This document shows positions 8,179-16,458 of a stretch of DNA of 64,000 bases, piece by piece. This DNA comes from Sedimentibacter sp. zth1 (GTDB taxonomy: Bacteria > Bacillota > Clostridia > Tissierellales > Sedimentibacteraceae). Made by a program: the position numbers and the translations under genes. Location of the stretch: the NCBI RefSeq assembly GCF_017352195.1, contig NZ_CP071445.1, positions 2,046,001 through 2,110,000 on the forward strand, written 5' to 3'. Position 1 is the stretch's first letter. Every line of letters begins with the position of its first letter. The notes under the pieces are model-generated. The model was not told the DNA's origin and made no database searches. It saw only the letters and a list, made by a program, of their open reading frames with translations.

Positions 8179-8337
8179 TTATTCAAAAATAACATATTCA
8201 GATTGATTGCTACAATATTTACATACTTTATCTGTACAAACTTCAATTTTTGGTGCAACTTCAAATTCATTTACATAATCGTCAATTACCATTTCTACAT
8301 GCTCTTTACAAGCAAAAATTAATACTTTATCATCCAT
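8179..8337 (-). CDS. Small CxxH/CxxC protein (BA_5709/TIGR04129-like)
   Basis: This is a 52-residue protein starting MDDKVLIFACKEHVE. It has AC-KEH near residue 10, an acidic middle (VIDDYVNEFE, 17-26) and CKYC near residue 40, ending shortly after. This is the layout of the small CxxH/CxxC family found next to walJ/htrA or rRNA methyltransferase genes in Bacilli and Clostridia. The two pairs of metal-type ligands suggest one bound zinc. AGAGGT lies about 10 bases before the ATG. The function is unknown; the location beside walJ fits the family's usual neighbourhood. Confidence 0.75.
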   Translation of the reverse strand: MDDKVLIFACKEHVEMVIDDYVNEFEVAPKIEVCTDKVCKYCSNQSEYVIFE

Positions 8338-8477
8338 AATGTTTATACCTCTTCAAAATATTAAGGTTATTATACATCAACAATTATATTTGGTAAAGGA
8401 TAATTATATTAAAAATAAAGTATTTGTATTGGTAAAAAAGCAATTAAAAACTTACTTTGTTTACTTATATATTTACT

Positions 8478-8506
8478 TTGAAAAAACAATGAAAATATGT
8501 TATCAT
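8478..8506 (+). promoter_or_regulatory. Sigma-A promoter of walJ
   Basis: TTGAAA (8478-8483) and TATCAT (8501-8506) are separated by 17 bases, about 30 bases ahead of the TTG start of walJ. Confidence 0.5.
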
Positions 8507-8537
8507 TAATTGCAATTATAGTTTGGAGGAAAAAAAT

Positions 8538-9320
8538 TTGAAGTTTTGTTCATTGTATAGCGGTAGCAGTGGAAACTGTCAATTCATAAAAACGGATTCA
8601 ACTAAAATTTTAGTTGATGCTGGCTTAAGTGGAAAGAAAATTCAACAAGCATTAACAAATATAGGTGAAGAAGCAAGTGATATTCAAGGTATATTTATAA
8701 CTCATGAGCATATTGATCATATTCAAGGTGCTGGAATATTGTCACGAAGATTTAATATCCCTGTTTTTGCCAACGAAGAAACTTGGAATGCTATGAAACC
8801 CTCCGTTGGGCAAATAAAACCGGAAAATATAAGAGTCATTGATGATAGTGTTGAAATTGGTGATTTATTTGTACAAGCCTTCGATATATCACATGATGCT
8901 GCAAAACCTGTTGGATATAAAATATTTAATGATAATAAAAAAATTTGTTTGCTAACAGATACAGGTTGTGTAACTCCCTCTATCAAGCAAAATGTCATGG
9001 GTTCAGATTTAATTTTAATTGAAACTAATCATGATGAGGATATGGTTTTAATAGGTTCTTATCCTTGGCCTTTAAAAAGAAGAGTCTTGGGGGAATTCGG
9101 GCATATGTCCAATGATTTAGCTGGTAACCTACTATGCGAAATATTAAAAAAAGGAACAGAAATTGTTTTGCTTGCTCACTTAAGCAAAGAAAATAATTTC
9201 CCTGAACTTGCTTTTAAAACTGTAGAAAACATATTGGGTGAAAATGGTATATCTACAAATGAAGGAATAACAATAAATATGACATATAGAGACAAATCTA
9301 CAAAGGTATATGACCTATAA
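8538..9320 (+). CDS. walJ: MBL-fold exonuclease/hydrolase WalJ (YycJ)
   Basis: The protein has 260 residues and starts MKFCSLYSGSSGN, the family's typical opening. The metallo-beta-lactamase motif HEHIDH is at residues 56-61, with further metal-binding residues in LTDTGC and FGHMSND. WalJ homologues are two-metal MBL proteins linked to the WalRK cell-wall regulon and to 5' exonuclease activity in mismatch repair. I chose the TTG at 8538, since GGAGG sits at 8525-8529; an upstream TTG at 8523 would overlap that site. It precedes htrA as in Bacillus, but the walRK genes lie elsewhere. Confidence 0.92.
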   Translation: MKFCSLYSGSSGNCQFIKTDSTKILVDAGLSGKKIQQALTNIGEEASDIQGIFITHEHIDHIQGAGILSRRFNIPVFANEETWNAMKPSVGQIKPENIRVIDDSVEIGDLFVQAFDISHDAAKPVGYKIFNDNKKICLLTDTGCVTPSIKQNVMGSDLILIETNHDEDMVLIGSYPWPLKRRVLGEFGHMSNDLAGNLLCEILKKGTEIVLLAHLSKENNFPELAFKTVENILGENGISTNEGITINMTYRDKSTKVYDL

Positions 9321-9359
9321 ATATTAAAACTGCAATATGTTTTAATATTTTTTTTTTTT
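9321..9359 (+). terminator. Terminator of walJ
   Basis: ATATTAAAAC and GTTTTAATAT form a perfect 10-base-pair stem with an 8-base loop, followed by 11 T residues directly after the walJ stop. Confidence 0.9.
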
Positions 9360-9514
9360 ATACTAATAATATTATTAATCTTAACTGTAACTTAATTATT
9401 TAAACAGTACATATTTCAACTCATATATTTTTTTACTAAATTAAAGACTTATTTAAGGAATATACACTAATATAAGGTTATAGATAAACAAACACATTTT
9501 AGGAGGTATAAAAA

Positions 9515-10969
9515 ATGAGTAATGATAATTTAGACAAAAATATTTTAAATGAAAGTGACTCTAATATAGAATCACAAAATCTAAATAGTAATAAAACTAA
9601 TATAGAACAAACTAATAATGTAGATAGTATAAATTTTGTTACTATGGATGATAATAAAGAGGAAAAACGAGTTTTAGATAATGATGAAAGCATAAATTAT
9701 ACGCCTAACAACAACCGAATAGACAATATTTATGCAAGTGATAATAACAAAAACTTTGGAAATACAAACTCTTCTAAAGCTACAGATAGTACAGATAATT
9801 CTATAAACATAGACCAAAACCAAAAAGCAAAAAAAATTAAAGTTAAAAAACATAAAGAGCACAGAATTCTTTCAACTATAGCACTCACATTGGTAGTAGC
9901 ACTTATTAGTGGAGCAACTGGTGGATTTATTGTAAATTATATGAATACAAATAGCAAAACTATACAATCACCTGCTAATCCTAATTATCAAAGTATTTCT
10001 ATAGATCTAAACAATAATCCTTACTATGCTGCAGCTGTATATGAAAAAAATAAGGATACTGTTGTAGGTATATCTACTGTATTAGTACAAACATATCAAT
10101 CATTCTTTGGTGGAAGACAACAACAAGAAATGCAAAGCATTGGTTCAGGTGTTATAATAAATTCTAATGGTTTAATATTGACAAACTCTCATGTTATAGG
10201 AGATGGTCAAGCAAAAAGCGTTGATGTAACACTTTTTGATGGAAGTATTGAGAAAGCTGAAGTGCTTTGGTATGACGCGGTTCTTGATTTAGCTGTTGTA
10301 AAAATATCTAAGACAAACTTACCTTATGCAACTATTGGCGATTCAGATAACGTACTTATCGGAGAACCTGTTGTAGCAATGGGTAATCCAATGTCATTAG
10401 AACTTTATGGCACAACAACTGATGGTATAATTAGTGGATTGAATAGATCAATAACTATAGAAGGTAACGTAATAAAACCTTTAATTCAAACTAGTGCATC
10501 TATAAACCCTGGTAACAGTGGTGGCCCATTATTCAATGCTAAGGGCGAGGTTATAGGAATTAATACAGCCAAACTTTCAAATGCTGAAGGAATTGGTTTC
10601 TCTATTCCAATAAATGTTGCAACACCTATCATTAATCAAATAACTAATAATGGAAAAGTAACCAATGTATATTTCGGTATAGTTGGAACAAGTGTTTATA
10701 ATTATGAAAAACAACTTGGTATTAAATTATCAACAGATTATGGTTTTTACGTATCTGAGGTCTCTAAAAATTCTCCAATGAAAAAAGCTGGTATAAGAGC
10801 TGGAGATATAATTATAGCTGTTGATGATACCGAAATTAAAAATATAGATGATTTAAGACGTGTACTATATAATTACTCAGTTGGTGATAAAGCTACTATA
10901 ACTTATACAAGAGATGGTGAAAAATCTACAACTGAAGTAACTTTTGAAAAAATGCCTGATAATAATTAA
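9515..10969 (+). CDS. htrA: Membrane-anchored serine protease HtrA (DegP/DegQ family)
   Basis: The 484-residue protein starts with about 110 residues of Asn/Asp-rich, low-complexity cytoplasmic sequence. One membrane segment follows (about 118-142). The trypsin-like domain has H226 (LTNSHVIG), D258 (LDLAVVKI) and S335 (PGNSGGP). A single PDZ domain from about residue 385 to 480 ends the protein. It degrades or refolds damaged proteins outside the membrane and is typically stress-induced. AGGAGG precedes the ATG. It is separated from walJ by a terminator, so it has its own promoter, which I could not locate with confidence. Confidence 0.95.
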   Translation: MSNDNLDKNILNESDSNIESQNLNSNKTNIEQTNNVDSINFVTMDDNKEEKRVLDNDESINYTPNNNRIDNIYASDNNKNFGNTNSSKATDSTDNSINIDQNQKAKKIKVKKHKEHRILSTIALTLVVALISGATGGFIVNYMNTNSKTIQSPANPNYQSISIDLNNNPYYAAAVYEKNKDTVVGISTVLVQTYQSFFGGRQQQEMQSIGSGVIINSNGLILTNSHVIGDGQAKSVDVTLFDGSIEKAEVLWYDAVLDLAVVKISKTNLPYATIGDSDNVLIGEPVVAMGNPMSLELYGTTTDGIISGLNRSITIEGNVIKPLIQTSASINPGNSGGPLFNAKGEVIGINTAKLSNAEGIGFSIPINVATPIINQITNNGKVTNVYFGIVGTSVYNYEKQLGIKLSTDYGFYVSEVSKNSPMKKAGIRAGDIIIAVDDTEIKNIDDLRRVLYNYSVGDKATITYTRDGEKSTTEVTFEKMPDNN

Positions 10970-10987
10970 TTTTATTTAACCTTCCAA

Positions 10988-11021
10988 AATAAGCTACATA
11001 TATTGTGTAGCTTATTTTTTT
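10988..11021 (+). terminator. Terminator of htrA
   Basis: AATAAGCTACA and TGTAGCTTATT form an 11-base-pair stem with a 7-base loop, followed by a run of T. Confidence 0.88.
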
Positions 11022-11054
11022 ATATACGCAGAGTTGCATAGCAACTTTTTTATA
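11021..11054. repeat. Dispersed palindromic repeat, copy 1
   Basis: The core is GTTGCATAGCAAC, flanked by TATACGCAGA on one side and TTTTTTATA on the other. It is the reverse complement of copy 2 at 12984-13016 with two core changes, and related to copy 3 at 41063-41114. Confidence 0.65.
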
Positions 11055-11150
11055 AAATCATATTCATTTGACAAAACAATACAATAAACGTAAAATATAA
11101 ACTATAATTATATAGAAATTATCGACTCAACTAATATTAAGGAGAACAAA

Positions 11151-11714
11151 ATGGATAAGGACTCAGTTTTTTATAAATCTATTGATTTGTTTAAAGTGTT
11201 TTTCAAGATTGGTATGTTCACATTTGGTGGTGGTTATGCAATGATTCCTTTTATACAAAAGGAAACGGTAGAAAAAAATGGTTGGATTTCAGATGAAGAA
11301 ATTCTCGATATTTTTGCAATTGCTGAAGCTACACCTGGTGTAATCGCAGTAAATACTGCTACTTTTGTAGGATATAAAATAGCTAAATTTTGGGGTAGTA
11401 TATTTGCAACTTTAGGAGTTATTTTACCTTCTTTTTTTATAATATTGATTATCTCATATTTTATAAAAGATTTTCTAAGTATAAAACTGGCAGCTTATGC
11501 TTTTAAGGGTATAAGGGCTGGTGTTGTTGTACTAATACTTGGTGTTATTAAAAAATTTTCACACAAAAACAAAGCCAACATGTTTAATATAATAATTACT
11601 ATATTAGTGTTTGTTGCTGCTACATTCACAAGTATCAGTACAATTTATATATTATTTATAGCTCTGTTTATAGGTATTGCAAAAAATATGTTAACTAGAA
11701 AGAAGGAGTTATAA
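11151..11714 (+). CDS. Short chromate transporter-family protein, first of a pair
   Basis: The 187-residue membrane protein has the CHR-family signatures FGGGYAMIPFIQ near residue 25 and EATPGVIAVNTATFVGY near residue 60. About five to six membrane segments follow. Half-size CHR proteins occur as adjacent pairs that assemble into a two-component transporter; long-form ChrA is their fusion. The substrate in anaerobes is not established and may not be chromate. AAGGAG precedes the ATG. The partner gene begins one base after this stop. Confidence 0.88.
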   Translation: MDKDSVFYKSIDLFKVFFKIGMFTFGGGYAMIPFIQKETVEKNGWISDEEILDIFAIAEATPGVIAVNTATFVGYKIAKFWGSIFATLGVILPSFFIILIISYFIKDFLSIKLAAYAFKGIRAGVVVLILGVIKKFSHKNKANMFNIIITILVFVAATFTSISTIYILFIALFIGIAKNMLTRKKEL

Positions 11715-11715
11715 T

Positions 11716-12288
11716 ATGATGCTATATTTAGATCTACTATTTACATTTTTCAAAATTGGCTTGTTTACAATAGGTGGTGGCTATGCTATGATACCTTTAT
11801 TGCAAAACGAATTGCTATCAAAAGGCTGGGCCACACTTGATGAAATAATAAACTTTATAGCTATTAGCGAATCTACTCCTGGACCTTTTGCAGTAAATAT
11901 GGCAACATTCGTAGGCGTTAAAATGGGTGGAGTTTTAGGAGCTATATCTACAACTCTTGGAGTAATTTTACCTTCTTTAATAATTATCTTAATTATAGCT
12001 AAATATTTTGATAATTTTAAAGACAATTTCTATGCTAAGAGCGCATTATCAGGATTAAGACCAGCCGTTATTGGATTGTTATGTTCATCTGTTTTCACTA
12101 TATTTGTAAACAATTTTATATTGGATTCACATTTGTTACTTTCTATAAATACATTTTTATCAGCAATCGACATACGAGGCTTGATAATTTTAATTGCAGC
12201 ATATTTTACCTACAATAAATTTAAAATACATCCAATTAAACTAGTAGTTATTTGTTCTGTATTAGGAATGATTGCTTATAGTATTTAA
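11716..12288 (+). CDS. Short chromate transporter-family protein, second of a pair
   Basis: The 190-residue protein repeats the family signatures: IGGGYAMIPLLQ near residue 20 and ESTPGPFAVNMATFVG near residue 55, then hydrophobic segments. It is homologous to the preceding protein, as expected for a paired CHR transporter whose two halves insert in opposite topology. AAGGAG overlaps the end of the first gene, indicating coupled translation. Its stop lies 2 bases from the stop of the convergent YhhN gene, with no terminator between. Confidence 0.88.
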   Translation: MMLYLDLLFTFFKIGLFTIGGGYAMIPLLQNELLSKGWATLDEIINFIAISESTPGPFAVNMATFVGVKMGGVLGAISTTLGVILPSLIIILIIAKYFDNFKDNFYAKSALSGLRPAVIGLLCSSVFTIFVNNFILDSHLLLSINTFLSAIDIRGLIILIAAYFTYNKFKIHPIKLVVICSVLGMIAYSI

Positions 12289-12290
12289 AA

Positions 12291-12962
12291 TTAAAACCAC
12301 AAGCTAAATGAAAGTAAAAGCATCCCATAATAATATAATAATAAATTTAAAGTACCCATTAAGTGGTGCTTTTTTCTATAAAAAAGTAAAAACATCAAAA
12401 CAAAATCAGAAGCAAAAAATAGTATTGAACCTAGTAAAATCAAAATGTTTTTCATAGAGTATCCACATACAATTGACAAAGTTATTCCTTTTGCCAATAA
12501 TAATGCTACAAAAAACGAATACAAAATTGAGTATTTTTTAAGTTTTTGACTTATATCCATACAGTCTAAATTCAAAAGAACATATGTCAACAATACTGAC
12601 ACAATTGGTAAAATAAAATCATAAATACTTAGCTTTACATATCTGTTTAGTGCCATAGCAAAAACAAGATGTGCAATTAGGAATGATAATAAACCAAGTA
12701 TAAAATAATTTTCAGTATTCTTTTTTGTGGCATTTATACCTAAAAAAACATCGCCTAATAGGCATAAAATAAAAGCTGGAAGCATGAAATATAGGTTAGT
12801 TGTATTGCCAAAATTTATTCCTCCATATAGCGCAACCGCAACAAAACATAAACTGTTTATGGCTTTAGCCAAAGTATAATATCTTTTTAAATTATTGTTG
12901 TAATATGTCGATATTAATAACGAAAATAATAAAGTATATATTACAAGAAATGCTATTTGCAT
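12291..12962 (-). CDS. YhhN/TMEM86-family membrane protein (putative lysoplasmalogenase)
   Basis: The 223-residue protein has about eight membrane segments. It carries the family motifs CLLGDVFLG near residue 68 and a second acidic motif in LFFASDFVLM near residue 183, where the two aspartates lie in membrane helices. Animal and some bacterial members hydrolyse the vinyl-ether bond of lysoplasmalogens. Many anaerobic clostridia make plasmalogens, so this role is plausible but inferred. AGGAGG precedes the ATG. The gene stands alone on the minus strand. Confidence 0.75.
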   Translation of the reverse strand: MQIAFLVIYTLLFSLLISTYYNNNLKRYYTLAKAINSLCFVAVALYGGINFGNTTNLYFMLPAFILCLLGDVFLGINATKKNTENYFILGLLSFLIAHLVFAMALNRYVKLSIYDFILPIVSVLLTYVLLNLDCMDISQKLKKYSILYSFFVALLLAKGITLSIVCGYSMKNILILLGSILFFASDFVLMFLLFYRKKHHLMGTLNLLLYYYGMLLLSFSLWF

Positions 12963-12983
12963 AAATTCATCCTCCTATATAGC

Positions 12984-13016
12984 TATAAAAAAGTTGCTAC
13001 GCAACTCCGCGTATAT
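12984..13016. repeat. Dispersed palindromic repeat, copy 2
   Basis: The core GTTGCTACGCAAC is flanked by TATAAAAAA and TCCGCGTATATA. It lies in inverted orientation to copy 1, so the two bracket the block of three genes at 11151-12962. Confidence 0.65.
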
Positions 13017-13056
13017 AAAAAAGGACTAATGAAAATTTCTAGTAATCTCATTAGCC
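13015..13056 (-). terminator. Terminator of the M42 aminopeptidase gene
   Basis: On the minus strand, GGCTAATGA pairs with TCATTAG followed by CC and six T residues. The T-tract merges into repeat copy 2. Confidence 0.7.
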
Positions 13057-13069
13057 CCATTTATTAATA

Positions 13070-14098
13070 CTATGCAGTTAAATATAAATATATTAATTCA
13101 ATTGTATTTTTAATTCCATCTAAATGCGTTCTTTCCATACCATGAGAAGCATGTACGCCAGGTCCTATAAGTGCACCTTTAATATCATTTCCACCTCTTA
13201 ATGCTGCTGAGACATCTGAACCATACATTGGATAAACATCAGCTGCATAACTAATCCCATTTTCCTTTGATAAGTTAATAAGCTTTGTTGTCATATCAAA
13301 ATCATATGGTCCTGAGCTATCTTTTACACAAATTGAAACTTGTTGTTCTGTACATGCTAAATCTAGGCCAACACATCCCATATCAATACCCACTAGCTCG
13401 TTTATATTAGAAGGTAAACTTGAGCAACCATGTCCTAATTCTTCGTATGTAGAAACTAATATTTTGACCATATGACGTGGTTTTGTATTCCTTCTTGAAA
13501 ACATTTCTAATAAGCTTAATGCACAAGAAGTTCCCGCTTTATCATCAAGGTATCTTGATTTAACAAATCCACTTTCTGTAATTTCAAATTTAGGAGAAAT
13601 TGAAATGAAATCTCCTGTTCCTATTTCAAGTTTTTGAACATCTTCTTTTGTATAAACTACTTCGTCTAATCTCACCATCATGTTATCTTCATTTCTTTCC
13701 TTGGTTTTGGCATCAGGAAAAACGTGAACTGCAGGTGATGTAGAAAGTATTGTACCTGTATATACTTTTCCTGCTCTTGTGTGAATTTTACAATACTCTC
13801 CATCTAAAGTAGAAAACATATTTCCACCCAATGAAGTGATTTTTAAAGTACCATTTGAATTTATAGACCTTACCATTGCTCCTAATGTATCAACATGAAC
13901 TGGTATTCCAACACAATAACTATTATCTTCGCCTTCTATTGTTATAATACCATTGCCTTTTTGATTTTTTTCAAATTTATATCCCAACTCATTGGCAATA
14001 GATTCAATTTCATTAATAACATTTTTACAATACCCGGTAGGACTTGGTATACTTATAATTCTTTCCAAAATTGATGTAGTAAATTCTTTATTAAACAT
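13070..14098 (-). CDS. M42 family metallo-aminopeptidase
   Basis: The 342-residue protein has the M42 metal-ligand motifs in order: PVHVDTLG near residue 66, YLDDKAG near 184, EELGHG near 216 with the catalytic glutamate, GIDMG near 236, and a C-terminal histidine in HASHGMERTH near 320. These enzymes form large tetrahedral oligomers that cut N-terminal residues from peptides in the cytoplasm (glutamyl or leucyl aminopeptidase, YsdC/PepA-like). GGAGG lies before the ATG. The gene is monocistronic, divergent from the S9 peptidase. Confidence 0.9.
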   Translation of the reverse strand: MFNKEFTTSILERIISIPSPTGYCKNVINEIESIANELGYKFEKNQKGNGIITIEGEDNSYCVGIPVHVDTLGAMVRSINSNGTLKITSLGGNMFSTLDGEYCKIHTRAGKVYTGTILSTSPAVHVFPDAKTKERNEDNMMVRLDEVVYTKEDVQKLEIGTGDFISISPKFEITESGFVKSRYLDDKAGTSCALSLLEMFSRRNTKPRHMVKILVSTYEELGHGCSSLPSNINELVGIDMGCVGLDLACTEQQVSICVKDSSGPYDFDMTTKLINLSKENGISYAADVYPMYGSDVSAALRGGNDIKGALIGPGVHASHGMERTHLDGIKNTIELIYLYLTA

Positions 14099-14246
14099 TT
14101 CAGCCTCCGCAATATAATTTATGCTTTTAATATATCACAATTCGCCATAATATTCAATATTAAGTAAGGTTATAAATAATAATGATTTGTTATGTTTTAT
14201 AATTTGGTATATAATAATTTTAAGAATATTTTATATGGAGGTAGAA

Positions 14247-16226
14247 ATGAAAAATTTAAAGTTAAAGGATTTTCTAAATTACAAATTTATTTCTCGTTTA
14301 GAATTATCACCAAACAACGACAATGCAGGATTTGTAGTGACTTTGTCTGATTATGACAATAATACTTATAATTCTAATATTTGGTTACTTAATAGAAAGT
14401 CAAAAAAATATAAAAAGCTAACTTGTTTAAATAAAGAAAATAGCTTTTTATGGCTAGATAATGATACAATTTTATTTCCTTCTCAAAGAGATGAGCACCT
14501 TAAGGCTAAAACAGAAGCCGGAGAAGCTTGGACTGTTTATTATGCTATAGATATCAATGGTGGAGAAGCTGATGAGTATATGCGTATTCCATTAAATGTA
14601 TCTGAATTGCAAAAAGTAGATAATAATAATTTTATACTAACAGCTGAATTTGATAATAACTTAATAGATTTACATAATCTTAAAGGTGAAGAAAGAGAAA
14701 AAGCTGCAGCTAAAATAAAAGATGATAAAGACTATGAAGTACTTGACGAAATACCATTTTGGAGCAATGGTCAAGGCTTTACCAATAAAAAAAGAAATAG
14801 ACTTTACTTATTCAATAAAGAAACAAATAAATTAACTCCTATTTCAGATGAACTTTCAGAAATCTACACATTCAAATACAAAAATGGTAAAATTGTCTAC
14901 ACTGCAAATAAATTTGAAGGCAAAATGGATTTATTTGACAGTCTAAATGTTTATGATATAAAACAAAACATAAACACAGTTTTAATACCTCAAAGCACTT
15001 ATTCTATTGGATATGTAGACTTTATTGAAGATCTTATTGTATTAACATTGTCAGACATGAAAACTGGTGGATTAAATCAAAATCAAGATATATATAAATT
15101 TGAAAATGGAAAATTAGAATTGATAACTGTTCATAACACTGGCTTTGGAAGTTCTGTCGGTTCTGATTGTAGATATGGCGGTGGAAAACAAGTTAGAGTT
15201 ATAAATGATAAAATCTACTTTGTATCTACATTGGGTAAATGTTCATTTATCAATGAATTATCTCTTAATGGTGATTTAAAAATTATCACCGAAGACACTG
15301 GTTCAGTTGATTGTTTTGATGTGTTTGATGATGAAATATTGTTTGTTGGTATGAGAAATTATAAACTTCAAGAAATTTATTCATTGACTAATGAAGAAAA
15401 ACAAATTACTGACTTCAACGAACCTATAATTAATAATAAAACTATTTCAATCCCAGAATACATGAAATTCTTTAATAACGATGGCATTGAGCTAGAAGGT
15501 TTTGTAATCAAACCAGTTGATTATGATGAAAATAAAATTTATCCAGCAATATTTGATATTCACGGAGGGCCTAAGACTGTTTATGGAGAAGTATTCTACC
15601 ATGAAATGCAAGTTTGGGCAAACATGGGTTACTTCGTATTTTTCTGTAATCCTCATGGAAGTGATGGTAGAGGTGACGAATTTGCTGATATTAGAGGAAA
15701 ATACGGTACTATTGACTATGATGATTTAATGAAATTCACAGATTTAGTATTGCAAGCATATCCTCAAATTGACAAAAAAAGAGTTGGTGTTACAGGTGGT
15801 TCATATGGGGGCTATATGACTAACTGGATTATCGGTCATACTGATAGATTTAAATGTGCTGTTTCACAAAGAAGTATAGCTAACTGGATTTCTAAATTTG
15901 GTACAACAGATATTGGATACTATTTCAACGCAGACCAAAATGCCTCAACTCCTTGGGAAAATCATGACAAACTTTGGTGGCATTCTCCTCTTAAATATGC
16001 AGATAAAGCAGTTACACCAACGTTGTTTATACACTCACAACAAGACTACAGATGTTGGTTAGCTGAAGGATTACAAATGTTCACAGCATTAAAATACCAT
16101 GGTGTTGAAGCAAGACTTTGTATGTTTAAGGGAGAAAACCACGAGCTATCAAGAGGTGGAAAACCAAAGCATAGAGTTAGAAGATTAGAAGAAATGACAA
16201 ATTGGTTTGAAAAATATTTGAGATAA
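14247..16226 (+). CDS. S9 family peptidase (acylaminoacyl-peptidase/prolyl oligopeptidase type)
   Basis: The protein has about 659 residues. The first two-thirds are a predicted beta-propeller and the C-terminal 260 residues are an alpha/beta hydrolase. The nucleophile is S519 in GGSYGGYM, with D600 in HSQQDYRCW and H632 in GENHELS, completing the triad. It should cleave short peptides or acylated N-termini in the cytoplasm. The start is ATG 14247, placed by GGAGG at 14237-14241; the frame is open to 14187 but that stretch is hydrophobic leader sequence without a ribosome site. It stands alone. Confidence 0.92.
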   Translation: MKNLKLKDFLNYKFISRLELSPNNDNAGFVVTLSDYDNNTYNSNIWLLNRKSKKYKKLTCLNKENSFLWLDNDTILFPSQRDEHLKAKTEAGEAWTVYYAIDINGGEADEYMRIPLNVSELQKVDNNNFILTAEFDNNLIDLHNLKGEEREKAAAKIKDDKDYEVLDEIPFWSNGQGFTNKKRNRLYLFNKETNKLTPISDELSEIYTFKYKNGKIVYTANKFEGKMDLFDSLNVYDIKQNINTVLIPQSTYSIGYVDFIEDLIVLTLSDMKTGGLNQNQDIYKFENGKLELITVHNTGFGSSVGSDCRYGGGKQVRVINDKIYFVSTLGKCSFINELSLNGDLKIITEDTGSVDCFDVFDDEILFVGMRNYKLQEIYSLTNEEKQITDFNEPIINNKTISIPEYMKFFNNDGIELEGFVIKPVDYDENKIYPAIFDIHGGPKTVYGEVFYHEMQVWANMGYFVFFCNPHGSDGRGDEFADIRGKYGTIDYDDLMKFTDLVLQAYPQIDKKRVGVTGGSYGGYMTNWIIGHTDRFKCAVSQRSIANWISKFGTTDIGYYFNADQNASTPWENHDKLWWHSPLKYADKAVTPTLFIHSQQDYRCWLAEGLQMFTALKYHGVEARLCMFKGENHELSRGGKPKHRVRRLEEMTNWFEKYLR

Positions 16227-16240
16227 AGATTAAAACATAA

Positions 16241-16272
16241 AAGACTATATATGAACTATATAGTCTTTTTTT
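16241..16272 (+). terminator. Terminator of the S9 peptidase gene
   Basis: AAGACTATATA and TATATAGTCTT form an 11-base-pair stem with a 5-base loop followed by a T run. Confidence 0.85.
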
Positions 16273-16309
16273 ACTTTATGGGGGAAAGTAGTCTAATTAA
16301 TATCATAAA

Positions 16310-16456
16310 TTATTTATGACAACTATCATAATTTGCACAACTCTTGCAGCTACTACAACTTTTAAATCTACCTGTTTTTATCTTTAGTCTTATGAGATGA
16401 ATAAGAACGCCTAAAAACGAACAAAGAACTATAGTTCCTATAATAAATGTTGCCAT
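16310..16456 (-). CDS. FeoB-associated Cys-rich membrane protein
   Basis: The 48-residue protein has one membrane segment (about residues 3-24), a basic stretch (RLKIKTGRFK) and a cysteine cluster CSSCKSCANYDSC. This is the layout of the small FeoB-associated Cys-rich proteins (PF12669 type) that follow feoB in Firmicutes. The ATG is 2 bases past the feoB stop, with AAGGGGG inside the feoB end, so translation is coupled. The cysteines may bind or sense iron, or bind an Fe-S cluster; the role is not established. Confidence 0.82.
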   Translation of the reverse strand: MATFIIGTIVLCSFLGVLIHLIRLKIKTGRFKSCSSCKSCANYDSCHK

Positions 16457-16458
16457 AT

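Noticed and set aside
11151-12288. One chromate transporter gene broken by a frameshift
   Set aside because: Both halves have their own ribosome site, start and full set of motifs. Paired half-size CHR proteins are a known natural form.
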